Program-made: the position numbers and the translations under genes
In this document: piece after piece, positions 1 to 11,689 of the stretch
How positions within the stretch are numbered: the first letter of the stretch is position 1
Layout of the letters: every line of letters starts with the position of its first letter
The notes under the pieces: model-generated
Database searches by the model: none
What the model saw: only the letters and a program-made list of their open reading frames with translations
Told to the model about the DNA's origin: nothing
Source of the DNA: Anniella stebbinsi
Taxonomy: Eukaryota > Chordata > Lepidosauria > Squamata > Anniellidae
NCBI GenBank assembly: GCA_029215795.1
Contig: JARDYH010000007.1
Span: 69,556,763-69,620,762 of the forward strand
DNA: 64,000 nucleotides
Direction of reading: 5' to 3'

Positions 1-31
1 TAGGGATGGAAAGACTGGAATGACACACACT

Positions 32-258
32 GGCTCAATTCGGACGACACAATAGTCAATGGTGGGTTGACTAACCCTAACCCTCACGCTAACCCTAGGG
101 GCCACTCCCCACACAACATGGTAATAAATAATCAACTGTGGTGTGGATGAGGATCAGCGCTGAGTTGACTATGGCAGCATTCGGATGACACAATAGTCAA
201 AACAACTGACGATTGTTTCCCCCACATCAGTTGTTTATTGTGTCGTCCGAACTGAGCC
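32..258. mobile_element. Short inverted-repeat MITE, possibly Harbinger-like
   Basis: A 227-bp palindromic element whose ends read GGCTCAATTCGGACGACACA and its near-exact reverse complement. It is flanked by ACT at 29-31 and 259-261, which fits a 3-bp target duplication as in PIF/Harbinger elements. A second copy lies at 43053-43279 within the duplicated block. A related stretch near 41950-42060 carries the flanking sequence without this insert. Its interior holds a telomere-like CTAACCCTAACCCT run near 71-84. It has no coding capacity. Confidence 0.6.
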
Positions 259-1249
259 ACTATCTAAACTCCTGTTTGGTTTGGAATCTCCATTTAGAGG
301 GATATGGGGTCAAAGCACAAACGCCAGCTCTGCTTGAAGAGTTAAGAAGCACAAAAGCATCTAATATTCAGCTGAATGCTGGATTAAATGGGAGGTTGCA
401 ATTGAACTGGATTTATCCTTATCGCAACCTTGACTTTGGGCGTATGAGTTCTTTTCTGCTTGAAGTCAACACAAACCACCTACAGAAAGGGACCGGGCGG
501 AGGGAGTACGTCACTTCCACTGAAGCATTTTGAGCCCCATTTCACTGATGGGATTGTTTAGTGAGGATGCCTTCTGTTAGAAAGGCAGTTAGCAGAGAAG
601 AAAACAAACCGGCAAAACGGAACGAGCCTTTACCAGTCCCACGGGCACACGAGGCTAGCTTGATGAAAGAAGACCACACCTACCTTCAGTGAAGGAAACA
701 GAGGAGCTTTACTCACAAATGTGTTTGCATAAAGATGCAGGTGCAGCGTAGAGTTTCAAAAGGAGTTTGTTCAGTCCATGTTGTGCTCCATTACACCAGC
801 AGGAGCAGGAGTAAATACATGTGCTCTCAGCAATGGCGGACGTCAGAGGGGGGGGGGAAGGAGGATGGATAGAAGGGGAGGACACAGGAAACCACACTAT
901 AAACTATTGAGATCCTAAGGCTAACTGGCCAAAATTCCCATCAACTCACTAACTGCAACACTGTCCCCTTCCAGTAATTTGCAGATGAGGTTGCAATATT
1001 CCAAGCAACATTGTCGTACAATAAAGCAGCTGCAGGGTATGAAGATGTTTATAGGTACAAGATTACGCTAGACTACTACATTGTAGTGGTGCTGTAAACT
1101 ACTGGCCTCTCAGCCCTTGCAACATGGGAACAATTACACAGACATATATCACAGGGTTTGGTTCAGATCCCGGTGTGACAAACACGCCGCTCCGCTACTC
1201 ACCTTCCTGGGCAACCAACTGTGTGATGCAGAATGACTTTGTCTTCCAG

Positions 1250-1396
1250 ATTCCAGGCTGACATTCTCGGAGGTAATTCGGACTCCAGGCTGGACAAGTT
1301 ACTCAAGGAGACCACGCACTACATCCGAAACGTCGTCATCGCACTCAGTGACAAGTGGGTGGCAGCTAGGACTTCAGAGGTTGGCCGGGAGTTCAG
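1250..1396 (+). pseudogene. Orphan apolipoprotein exon (gene 2-type second coding exon)
   Basis: Same sequence as gene 2's second coding exon at 44271-44417, with the same tandem acceptors (ttccag, attccag) and the same gtaagc donor at 1397. The family reading frame gives ADILGGNSDSRLDKLLKE, then HYIRNVVIALSDKWVAARTS and ends EVGREFR in phase 2. No matching large helical exon follows, because the next 9.7 kb of the paralogous copy has been deleted here. Its signal-peptide exon, if any, would lie left of the window. I call it a gene fragment. It shares the one-base frame problem of gene 2. Confidence 0.8.
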
Positions 1397-1597
1397 GTAA
1401 GCAAATCCAACTTCCGTTTCCATGCTGCAGTTGCCTTCCAGCTCGGAAAATGGGTGCCTATAATGTTAAGGCAGCTGTCTGCGACTGATAGCTGTTTTAG
1501 CCCAATACTTGCGGAGGGCAATGATTTGGGGAAGGGTTAGGGTTAGGGCCATGGGGCATTAACGGTTTGGGACCAAATGATTTGAAGGACAGCTTTC

Positions 1598-1606
1598 ACC
1601 CGTATT

Positions 1607-1641
<35 letters not shown>

Positions 1642-1862
1642 TTACTGCATTTATATCCCACCTTTTTTCCTTCAAAGAACCCAAGGCAGTGAACATAATC
1701 CTCCTCCTCCTCTCCATTTTATCCTCACAACAACAACCCTGTGAGGTAGGTTGAGGCTGAGAGTCTGTGATTGACCCAAAGTCACCCAGTGGGTTTCCAT
1801 TGCCAAGTGGGGACTAGAACCCAGATCCAACACTCTAGGCACTACACCACACTGGCTGTATC
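1598..1862 (-). mobile_element. tRNA-derived squamate-type SINE
   Basis: On the minus strand it reads: a tRNA-like head with a B-box-like GGTTCTAGTCCCC, then the conserved CCTCACAGGGTTGTTGTTGT body, and a tail that becomes (AAAT)n at about 1604-1643. The same body recurs at 12795-13010 (+), 17868-18108 (-), 44625-44882 (-) and 61228-61434 (+). Adjacent 1920-2045 is a decayed LINE 3' coding fragment. Confidence 0.75.
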
Positions 1863-3591
1863 CAACCTCCTGCACTTTATGATGAGAAAAACAGCTCCTT
1901 CTCATTTGCCCACCCACGAGAGCAATTAGGTGGCTCACCACACATGAGAGGGCCTTTTCTGCAGTGGCCCCACACTTTTGGAACCGTCTTTGCAGACTTT
2001 TCAGAAGGCCTTGAAAACATTATTTTACCGTGGCTTTCTTTTCAGATGACCACTGCTGCTGCTGCTATGACCATTTTTTGTGAGTGCTGGTTTTACTAGG
2101 GTGACCATATTTTGGAAACCAAAAAGGAGGACAACATGGCCGCCCCCAGGGGGCATGCCCACCAACATGGCCGGATCCCAAAGGGACATGTCCACCCAAA
2201 GATGGCCTTGGTCACATTTCTGATTTCACAGCACACAATTAAGGCAAACCTGTTCTACATAACATCTTAATGTTAAAATCACTGAGACAGTCAATGTATT
2301 TGAAATTACCTTCACTCCTACTTTTGTAGCTTTTGCTGTACTTTAAAGATTTTGCTATACTTTGTGTGATACAGTCTCCCTTTCCCTCAAATATCTTTTC
2401 TGACTGCAAATCCTTCATTGGATGACCATAGTCTCACCTTTCCTAACATTTAACACTCTTTCTCCATCACCTTTCTCACACCCATACTCACAGCTTCAGC
2501 ATACTGCTACCACTGAACAAATGAAGCAGTTGACAAGTACAGAAAAAGCTAGTACAACAAACTAGCAACCTAGCATTAAGAAAGAGTATCAAATACTATT
2601 ACCCTGCAAGCATTAGCCATGGAATAAAATGGACTAAAGGGTGGTTGTTGTTGTCACTTCTCACTAGCACCTCTTAGCTTGTTTCAACTTCTGATTTATC
2701 AATGAGAAACTAATCTAACAATGTGTCATTATATCTCTGATTCATTAGCCATGTAAACAAGACCATGGTCAGTAGCAATACAAAGAAAGGCCAGAACAGA
2801 TGCCCATTATCACAATGCTAGACAAATATCTCCTGAATTTACACTGTTTCAGTGTGCAGAGAACAGAAATCTCAGTCAGGGACCCAAAGAAAACTGCCCA
2901 AAGAAACCTCAGAAACAAGTCCCATTGATTTCAATAAAGCTTACTCCCAGATAAATGAATGTAGGATTGCAGCCACTTCACATATGTTCAGATTACTCTA
3001 GCAAGTGCAAGGCCCTCCTGTCAAGAAGAACTATGCACTCATGAGAACCTGGCCTCTTGGATCATGCAACCAGCAGGTGCTCTCCAGAAAGACGCTTTTA
3101 GAGCCTAGGAGATCCAGACACACTCAGACAAGCCAAGACAAGCCACACTATGCACTCACATGTTATCTTGCTGGGACAGAACAATTTTGGGAAAAGACAA
3201 TACTTTGTTATCGACCAGACATTACAGTAATAAACAAGAAAAACACACCTACCTCATTGATTTAGCAATACCTAATGGCAAAAATGTTGCAGAAAAGGAA
3301 TAGGAAAAGAGAGAAAAAAAGGGCTATGGAAATTAAAGAACTGTGCAGCAGGAAAAGGTTACAATTATTCAGTTAATCACATCAGTCACCAGCAACACAC
3401 ACACACACACACACACTACAGAAAACCTTCAGAAACTGGGCCTACCAAAATAAATCCACACCAACATCCAGAAAGCAGTCATACTTAAAACATTTTTAAG
3501 AAGGATGAATAAGTATCAGCAATTGTTACAAAATATACATCATGCCAATTATCTCAAAGCAAATTGGAGAGGAAGGTCTATGGGTCAAAAT
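1863..3591. other. Non-coding, repeat-derived sequence in block A
   Basis: No gene is supported. A DNA-transposon end of the TAGGGTGACCATATTTTGG type begins at 2097; its other end is not obvious. The rest is A/T-rich unique-looking DNA with a (CA)n run at about 3396-3416. The short reading frames here are not conserved in composition or context. Confidence 0.5.
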
Positions 3592-3911
3592 TAGGCTGAC
3601 CATATGAAAAGGAGGACAGGGCTCATGTAACTTTAACAGTTGTAGAAAAAAGGGAATTACAGCCAATGTCATTTGTATGCAATTAGTTCCTGGTGAAATT
3701 CCCTCTTCATCACAACAGTTAAAGTTGCAGGGGCCCTGCCTTCTTTTGTATCTGGTCACTCTAGTATAGTGCCTGCACCTTTAACTGTTGGGATGAAGAG
3801 GGAATTTCACCAGGGACTAATTGCATACAAATGACACCGGCTGAAATTCCCTTTTCTCTACAACTGTTAAAGTTACATGAGCCTAGTCCTCCTTTTCATA
3901 TGGTCAGCCTA
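3592..3911. mobile_element. 320-bp palindromic hAT-type MITE with 8-bp target duplication
   Basis: Ends are TAGGCTGACCATATGAAAAG and its reverse complement. The whole element folds on itself. It is flanked by GTCAAAAT at 3584-3591 and 3912-3919. The paralogous copy near 46614 has GTCAAAAT once and no element, so this is a clean insertion. An 8-bp duplication is the hallmark of hAT transposases. It has no coding capacity and would have to be moved by a transposase elsewhere. Confidence 0.9.
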
Positions 3912-4140
3912 GTCAAAATGCATTATTAAAAAAATGAATTGCTATCTTCTAGCACCAGCTAGAGACCCACCTCTTCCTTTGCACAAACAACTCAAGCAAA
4001 GTAGGTGTCAGCCAGACCTCTCTGTAGACAGTATTCCACAACAGGGGGCTACTACTGAAAAGTCCCACTCCCAAGTAGCCCTGCACCACACCACAGCGTA
4101 TGAGGGCACTTGGAACAGGACTTCCAATAACCACCAAAGG

Positions 4141-4450
4141 TAGGATGACCATATGAAAAGGAGGACAGGGCTCCTGTATCTTTAACAGTTGTATAAAAAA
4201 GGGAATTTCATTTGTATGCATGCAGCACCTGGTGAAATTCCCTCTTCATCACAACAGTTAAAGCTGCAGGAGCCCTGCCCTCTTTTGTATCTGGTCAAGA
4301 GGACAGGGCTCCTGCAGCTTTAACTGTTGTAGTGAAGAGGGAATTTCACCAGGTGCTGCATGTATACAAAGGACACCTGCTGAAATTCCTTTTCTATGCA
4401 ACTGTTAAAAGTTACAGGAGCCCTGTCCTTCTTTTCATATGGTCACCCTA
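4141..4450. mobile_element. MITE of the same palindromic family
   Basis: Begins TAGGATGACCATATGAAAAG and ends with CATATGGTCACCCTA. The arms carry the family motifs (TTTAACAGTTGTA, CTGGTGAAATTCCCTCTTCA). The centre differs from the equivalent copy at 46836-47145, which suggests exchange between family members inside the duplicated block. Confidence 0.8.
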
Positions 4451-4879
4451 ATGGAGTTCAGTGGGCTTACTCCCAGGCAGTCATGCATAGACCTCCACTT
4501 GCACACAGTCCATGGAAGCTGTACTGTCCTCCCTCCCCAACCAGACCAAGGACAGCCCTTGGAGAGGTCTTGCCAGGCCCAGGGCTTCCTTCTCAGCCAG
4601 GCTGAACGTCCCGCGCCCAACCACAGAGCCACTTCCTCAGCGCTCCTCCGGATATGTCATTTCCCAATTCGGGCATCGCCCCCACCCCAGAAGCGTAGTA
4701 GAGGCCCACGCGCCGCACCCCAGGGACAAAGCCGCCCGTCATTGCCGACACGGGAGTGCTTGGCGCATGTGTGTATGTGGGGAAGGGACCTATGAACCGC
4801 TGGGGGGAAAGGTGCTCTGCATATGCTCAGAGAGACTGCCCCCTCGTCGTGCAGCTGCTCCTTCGGGACAAACGCAAGT

Positions 4880-5936
4880 TGCCAGCGTAGGTTGGGCCAG
4901 CTGGATGCTTTTGACAAGATTGGGGGCTATTCCCTTGGACCCCCCCTCCCCACACCCTCTCTCCCGTGCCCCCTCTCACTGGATCGCAGCAGACCCCTTC
5001 CCAGCCACGGGCTCAGCAGCAGCCTCGCTGGGGGCGCCGGGGGCCTCCAGGACAGCGGCGCGTGGGTGGGCGGGGAGGCGGGCAGGCGCGGCGCTCACCG
5101 CGGTACTTCTCCAACCGCCGGAAGCCCCAGCAGGTAAGTGCCTCGCACCCGCCCCCCGTGCACCTGCGCCGCCCCCCACCCGCCCCACGCACCCGTGCCG
5201 CCCCCCCGCCGCGTGCACCCGCGCCGCACCCGCGCTGTCCCCCCCCGCCCTGCGCACCCGCGCCGCCGCCCCCAGCTGCCCCACGCACCTGCGCCGCCCC
5301 CCCACCCTCCACCCGACCCGTGCACCCGTACCGCCCCCAACCCGCCCCGCGCACCCGCGCCGCACCCGCGCTGTCCCCCCCACCCGCCCCACACACCCGC
5401 GCCGCCCCCCACCCACGCCGCCCCCCACCAGCCGCGCGAACCTGCGCCGCACCCACGCCGCCCCCCCGCCCCGCGCCCCCGCGCCGCCCCCCCCGCCCCG
5501 TGCTCCTTACCTGCTGCTGCTGGGGTGTCCGCTTCCCTCCGTGCTCAGAATCTACTGAGAAACAGGCTTCCTGGCCTGTCTCTCAGTAGCACGCCGAGTG
5601 ATGACGTCATCACCCGGCGTGCTACTGAGGGACAGGCCGCGAAGCCTGTTTCTCAGTAGATTCCGAGCACGGAGGGAAGCAGACGCCCCAGCCGGTAAGT
5701 GCCTCGCGCCGCCAGTCTCCCGCCACCGCTGCGTGACCCCCCGCTGTCCCGGTTTGCCCCTGCCGCCCCCCGGTTGGCCCGGCTCGCCCCAGGGCCATCT
5801 GGTCACCGTTTTGGGGGGCTAAATTTCCGTTTTGGGGGGCTAAATGTCCGGTCATGTCCGCATCCGGACATGCCCGGATGCGGATTTGCTCCCCATTTCC
5901 CAGGCATGTCTGGACAAATCCGGGCGTCTGGTCACC
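4880..5936. mobile_element. GC-rich foldback element with minisatellite and central palindrome
   Basis: From about 5120 to 5510 there is an irregular minisatellite built on CGCACCCGCGCCGCC-like units. It is followed by a near-perfect palindrome (5523-5690) whose exact centre is TGACGTCA at 5602-5609. The right end (GGTCACCCTAA) matches the terminal repeat of the hAT-type MITEs. Related foldbacks occur at 16031-16193 and 47607-47770. Long open frames here are products of low stop-codon density, not genes. Confidence 0.65.
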
Positions 5937-6588
5937 CTAACATAAAACTAGGCTATTTAAAAGAACAAATTGAGCTGCAAGGGGGCATATCATTAATAGT
6001 AAATGCATTAACGATATCAAAGATCTGCGTTGCCGCTTATTGAAAATCTTCTCAAATTCCACCGTTTTATTTATTTGTTTCTTTACAACATTTACAAACA
6101 GTTCTACATAAAAAAAATGATTCGCAGATGGTAAACAACAAGGGAAATATCAAGATAAGAAGGGTACAAATATCTGAAGGGTTAAGAAGAATTTGGAAGC
6201 AGCTTTAATCAATTAAGTTGCCATATTTTTCAAGGGGTCAGAAAACCCCAAAGCACGTTTATAGAGAAGTGTCTCTTTTTATACACTTTTGGAATAATAC
6301 ATAATAATAATAAGCTTTACCGTGTGCCTTTCCCATGATTTAACTATTACCTACTGTGAGACCGGTTATTTTAAAAATTGTAGGCGTCTACCCCACATTG
6401 TATCGTAATGGTTATAATTTGTTTGAATTGTATCTAATTTTTTGTTCCAGTTTCATCACAAAATAAAAGACGAAAAAGGCACAGAGCTGTTGCCAGAGGG
6501 GGAGGTGGGAATGTGATACCTTGACCCATGGGAATTCTGTGGGGTGAGTCTTTGTTTTAATTAACTCTCTGATTAAAGACTTGGATTT

Positions 6589-7012
6589 CATCATAGAATA
6601 GTAGCGTTGGAAGGGGCCTCTAAGGCCATCGAGCCCAACCCCCTGCTCAGTGCAGGAATCCACCTTAGAGCATCCCTGGCAGATGGTTGTCCAGCTGCCT
6701 CTTGAAGGCCTCTAGTGTGGGAGAGCCCACCACCTCCCTAGGTCATGGGTTCCATTGCCGTACTGCTCTAACAATCAGGATGTTTTTCCTGATGTCCAGG
6801 CAGAATCTGGCTTCCTGTCACTTGAGCCCATGTCCTGCACCCAGGGATGATCGAGAAGAGATCCTGGCCCTCCTCTGTGTGACAACCTTTCAAGTATTTG
6901 GAGAGTGCTATCATGTCTCCGCTCAGTCTTCTCTTCTCCAGGTTAAACATGCCCAGTTCTTTCCGTCTCTCATCATAGGGCTTTGTTTCCAGACCCCTGA
7001 TTGTCCTCATTT
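6589..7012 (-). mobile_element. CR1 LINE 3' end
   Basis: Minus-strand copy of a CR1 tail, recognised by the ATCATAGAATAG terminus and the CCTCTAGTGTGGGAGAGCCC body seen in amniote CR1 elements. It abuts the signal exon of the gene-3-type fragment, so it lies in that gene's old intron. The equivalent at 58318-58738 sits in the intron of gene 3. Confidence 0.8.
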
Positions 7013-7033
7013 TGGGCTGAGGGATTGACTCAC

Positions 7034-7096
7034 CTGTAAAGACAACAAAGGCGAGGAAGACAGCAAGAAGCTTCATGGTGGAACAGACCCAAAGCG
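7034..7096 (-). pseudogene. Orphan apolipoprotein signal-peptide exon (gene 3-type)
   Basis: On the minus strand this exon starts after a ttcag acceptor, has ATG at 7076, encodes MKLLAVFLAFVVFT plus the first base of a Gly codon, and ends at a GTGAGT donor. It is the twin of gene 3's exon at 58760-58822. The second and third coding exons of that gene (56912-57050 and 55196-55697) are absent from this copy, because the deletion joining blocks A and B removed them. Reading straight on into the flanking CR1 gives a 102-aa open frame that should not be taken as a protein. It could still be transcribed if the promoter moved with it. Confidence 0.85.
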
Positions 7097-7716
7097 CTGA
7101 AAGTCAGAAGAATTGGGAATGTCAGTCAGAGGATAAAGAGATCCATTTATGGGGTGGAGAGACAAAGGGACCATCCTGACCCTGTCATTCATTAACTCCT
7201 GCCATTTAGCAACAAGATTCTTATTGGCTCGTTTCCCTTATCATCTCTCACAGTTCCAAAGCTGTGTAAAAGGATTTGACTCCCAAACACTGGGAAGGGA
7301 GGTAGAATCTCCCATAGGTGCAGGCTTTAGATTTAAAATGATACTGTAAAAGGTAACACTAATCAAACATCTACAGGGTTGCCAACTTTTTACCTCTCCT
7401 TGCTCCTGTGCCTTTAAGGACAGCTTGATCTGCAGTCTTTACCAAGGACTAATGATGCCTCTTGTTCCCCTCTGAAATAAAAGAAAAGGTGTCACCTTCT
7501 GATTCCTGCAGATCAAACTGATGCTAAGGCAGAGGAGAAGGGCGGGACATTCTTTTTCAGGACAGTTGGCAAACCGAAATTGTAACACTTGTTTGTACGA
7601 TCCTGGCCTCACAATCAAAGTATATAAGTCTACTCAGGAATACCCTAATGAGTTGAATGGCTCTTATTCCCAATAGATGTGTACAGGATTGTAGCCCAAG
7701 CATTTGGAGTGGGGAA

Positions 7717-8036
7717 TAGGGTGACCAGATAAAATCCAGGTCAGGGCTCATGTAACTTTAACAGTTGTAGAGAAAAGGGAATTTCAGCCAGTGTCATTTG
7801 TATGCAATGAGTTCCTGGTGATATTCCCTCTTCATCACAACAGTTAAAGGTGCAGGGGCCCTGCCTTCTTTTGTATATGGTCACTCTAGTATAATGCCTG
7901 CAACTTTAACTGTTGTGATGAAGAGGGAATTTCACCAGGAACTAATTGCATACAAATGACACTGGCTGAAATTCCCTTTTCTCTACAACTGTTAAAGTTA
8001 CATGAGCCCTGACCTGGATTTTATCTGGTCACCCTA
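7717..8036. mobile_element. Palindromic hAT-type MITE
   Basis: Ends TAGGGTGACCAGATAAAATC and its inverse; 320 bp. Together with the relative at 11024-11343 it brackets a 3-kb segment missing from the other copy of block B. Diagnostic bases (for example ctggtgatat near 7838-7847) distinguish it from that relative. Confidence 0.85.
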
Positions 8037-9528
8037 GAGTTGAGAATCTATCAAAAGTCAATGATAAAACAAAATCACCTTAAATTGAAATACCACTTCA
8101 AAAATTGTGTTTGATTGTCAGTGGTGCATTTCTTAAAAGAAAGGTGCAGGGACTCAAGGCTCAAACCTGACTTTAAAGCCATGGTATCTCAGGGATGTGG
8201 GCTTAACTTTGGGGTACAGGAAATGTACTCCCCACATGCTTTGGAGGCACCCCTTTCCTTGATTATTATTATTTCGAGTTTCATGCCTGAGCAATCAGAG
8301 TAAGTTCCCCATGAGTAACTCTTGGCTTGTATTCAGCCCGGATCGATGTTGATTGCCCCACAGAGCAATATTACATCAGGACAACCCTGTGTTTCTAGGT
8401 CAAATCTGTGGCTACTGATTCATATTAAGTACTGTGTCCACAGCTCACCAAGCCCTGCTCCTTCAGCAATTTGAAACTTCCCAGTAACCTTCCTAAAGAC
8501 TCATGATTACAGTCTGAAAATATTTCTTTTTCATCACGGAGCATTTCCAGTCAGTACGGGAGACATTCCTAGTGGCTTTTTTTAAAAAAATTATTATTAT
8601 TTTTAAAACTACTAGCTATCTCTGTGCAAGGAGATTTTGGCTTTCAAACAAGACCCCCCCCCCCCCGGTGCATTCTGAAGTTGTACGGTCACACACAAAT
8701 AACATTATCAATAACTTAATAATAATCATACTTAAGGGTGTGGAGAAAGCAAAAGATCAGGAGGTGTCTGGCTCGGGTGGAAGGGTTTTGGGCATTGGTG
8801 CCTGGCATCTGCCCCACACTTTACTGCCTTGTATAGGGATCTAGAAGTGTGGGGGGGAAGTGAGAATAATGTAGGACAGGGACGACGTCATGCGAGTCAA
8901 TAGCTCCAAAACCGGAAATGAAGAAATACAACAGCGCAATAAACCCAAAGTATGATGGAGCTCTAAAAGTCTGGATAATTTTTCCCTAAGTGCATTAAAG
9001 GCACCCTAAGCCTCCCTGTAGTGTTAAACGAACTGGGGGCTTGAAGGGATTGCATCAGGCCCTGACAAGGAAAAGCAATCTCTCTCAGCAGCTGGCTCCA
9101 AGCCTCAATATAAAACCAAAACCTTGCATCCCAGGCTCGAAAGCTTTTGTTTTAAAATCATACAATGCCTGAATCTCTGCAGAGACAGGATTGTACTCCC
9201 TCTATGCCCCCAAAGAGCCAGGCTAAAGGGTCCTTCCAGTTTTGCACGGGAGAAAGGTGGTCATCTGACAGGACCTGACTGGAGGGAGAAAGAGAAGGGG
9301 AGGGTTGGAATGGAGCCAAAGAGCTCACAAGTGAAAGACCAGTTATTCAGGTGAAAGAGAGCATGAGCTTGATGCGCTTTTGCCTTAGAGGTACGAACAA
9401 ACAAACACGTGGAGGCAAACGGGTGGGGGTTTAGGTGTGATGGAGGTCCTAGAGTCGGGCACGATACAGGGATTTTATTATTTGTTTTTATTGAGTCCTT
9501 CTGTCCAAGTCGCTTAGGACAGCATGAT
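8037..9528. other. No gene seen; segment absent from the second copy
   Basis: Unique-looking sequence with a (C)n run near 8656 and A/T-rich stretches. No open frame resembles a known protein. It lies inside the interval lost from the second copy of block B. Confidence 0.5.
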
Positions 9529-9848
9529 TAGGGTGACCATATAGAAAGGAGGACAGGGCTCCTGTAACTTTAACAGTTGTAGAGAAAAGGGAATTTCAGC
9601 CAGTGTCATTTGTATGCAATTAGTTCCTGGTGAACTTCCCTCTTCATCCCAACAGTTCAAGTTGCAGGGGCCCTGCCTTCTTTTGTATATGGTCACTCTA
9701 GTATAGTGCCTGCAACTTTAACTGTTGTGATGAAGAGGGAATTTCACCAGGAACTAATCACATACAAATGACACTGGCTGAAATTCCCTTTTCTCTACAA
9801 CTGTTAAAGTTACATGAGTCCTGTCCTCCTTTTCATATGGTCAGCCTA
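9529..9848. mobile_element. Palindromic hAT-type MITE with 8-bp target duplication
   Basis: TAGGGTGACC...GGTCAGCCTA, 320 bp, flanked by AGCATGAT at 9521-9528 and at 9849-9856. The second clean 8-bp target duplication supports hAT assignment of the family. Confidence 0.9.
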
Positions 9849-10012
9849 AGCATGATTCCCTTCATTTTATCTTCACAACAACCCTGGATGGATTTGAAAC
9901 CCGGCCCTCTTACCCACCGCCATAGACATACACTCTTACCAATACAAATCAGGCATAACACACTAACCCTCTTGTAAGAAGGGGGGGGGTGTTTTCCACC
10001 CAGATGAGACTC

Positions 10013-10053
<41 letters not shown>

Positions 10054-11023
10054 CAGGCAAACAGGCTTGAGCCAAGAAGTAATTCAAAAACAGGTTGAAA
10101 GAGTCATGAAGAGGCTAGCTTTGTTTTTTGGATTCTTGAACTGCTATTTCGTCAATAGGGAACTTTTAAACATTAGAAAAATAGCATGAAGAAGAAAAAC
10201 ACGATTTCCCTTCCCGTTTACCATTGAAAAGCCAGCATAAACCATCAGCTTCATTAAAAGAAAATTAAAGGAAATTAACTCACTTTGGCTTGAGAAAAAT
10301 CTTTGAGATCCTTGTGAATCTCTTTATGTCACTTTCTCTCTCCCCATCCCTGAGGGAGTCCCTCTGCTTAAAACTCCATTTGAGCCCTGATCCTACATGT
10401 GTTTATTTACTCAGAAGTAAAGCCCACAAGGGTCAATGGGACGGACTCTCAGAGACGTGTGTTTAGGATTGCCACCTTCTTTCAGCCTTTAAACCAGTTT
10501 GCTTTTAAATCAACTTTGAACGGAGTAGGAATAAGCAACGTTTTGAGTAACACAGAGTTCTTAATCAGGCTAATTATTCACCTACACAAAGTATTTTTAT
10601 GGGCAACAAACACAGCTCTTTATATAGCTCCTACAGGAAGAGCAGTATTTGTTATGCATGCAAATATTTCAGACACTTCAGATAGAATTATATGGTTTCT
10701 CATTCCCCCTCCCCCCCAGCTTCAAATGTTTTATTGGGTATTAATCAAAAGCGAGATGTAATCTGGTAGAATTCATCCTATTTAGACCTGAGTGTGCCTG
10801 GGCCATATGTTCATAGGACATTTGCCCTCCACTTTGTTCTTTAACAATACAACATTATGATTTTTAGCTCTGTCTGACAAAATTGGCATGGATGTCATTT
10901 ATGGTTTGGAAAGGTGAGGGCCATCATTCGCCAAAAAGTTCGCAGACTTGCCCTTGAATATGTTTAAAATCAGGTCTGGAGTGTGTGTGTGTGTGGAGTG
11001 ACAGTGAACCAGAGTATTTGAAG
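9849..11023. other. No gene seen; contains a (GA)n microsatellite
   Basis: A (GA) run occupies about 10015-10049. The remainder is A/T-rich with no supported coding sequence or RNA gene. Confidence 0.5.
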
Positions 11024-11343
11024 TAGAGTGACCAGATAAAATCCAGGTCAGGGCTCATGTAACTTTAACGGTTGTAGAGAAATGGGAATTTCAGCCAGTG
11101 TCATTTGTATGCAATGAGTTCCTGGTGAAATTCCCTCTTCATCACAACAGTTAAAGTTGCAGGGGCCCTGCCTTCTTTTGTATATGGTCACTCTAGAATA
11201 GTGCCTGCAACTTTAACTGTTGTGATGAAGAGGGAATTTCACCAGGAACTAACTACATACAAATGACTCTGGCTAAAATTCCCTTTTCTCTACAACTGTT
11301 AAAGTTACATGAGTCCTGACCTGGATTTTATCTGGTCAGCCTA
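11024..11343. mobile_element. Palindromic hAT-type MITE
   Basis: TAGAGTGACCAGATAAAATC to ATCTGGTCAGCCTA. It is the right-hand partner of the MITE at 7717-8036. Its private variants (ctggtgaaat, ctctagaatag) reappear in the right part of the single MITE at 59453-59772. Confidence 0.85.
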
Positions 11344-11689
11344 CACATAAGTGTGTGATGCTCTCATCCACCCTAATCCTAATCCTAGTTCTGAGAAAGC
11401 CCAGTCTTCCCACCTCAGTGAGGCCATATACTGCTGTTGAGATGCCATCTTTTACAGACTGTGGCCATTTGACACAAGGGAAGTAGGGGGTATCAATAAA
11501 ATGTGGCACCTCAGTCCCGTACTTTCTTCTCAGGCATAGCAGTGTGGGTTTCAAATTGTGCTCCAGGGAACTCCGGGTTTTTATTTTCCTAGGCTTTTTA
11601 GTCTTTCCGTTTTGTTTTTTAAAACGTGTTATTGTTTGTTTTAGATCTTTCCCTGCTGCTGGGTGTTAGTCTGGGTTTGTTCTGTATCA

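Larger units (their letters stand above)
1..5936 (+). repeat. Duplicated block A, copy 1 (matches 43022-48006)
   Basis: Position 1 corresponds to 43022 and the two copies run parallel in the same orientation. I saw no mismatch over the first 2.4 kb; the first difference is at 2424 (g) versus 45445 (t). Differences after that are scattered substitutions, a MITE present only here (3592-3911) and rearranged MITE/GC-rich sequence from about 4.25 kb. The block contains an orphan apolipoprotein exon. It may continue left of the window. At 5936 the homology jumps to block B, whereas in the other copy about 9.7 kb lies between A and B. Confidence 0.95.

Noticed and set aside
71..99. Telomere-like CTAACCCTAACCCT
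   Set aside because: Only two to three imperfect units inside a MITE; present identically in both block copies; not an interstitial telomere array.
4512..5659. Long open frames (up to 348 aa) rich in Pro, Ala and Arg
   Set aside because: They lie on both strands of a GC-rich minisatellite and foldback element, with low complexity, no domain and no stops because of base composition.
6768..7076. 102-aa frame starting MKLLAVFLAFVVFTGE on the minus strand (twin at 58494-58802)
   Set aside because: The real coding part ends at a GTGAGT donor after the signal peptide; the rest is intron and CR1 sequence.
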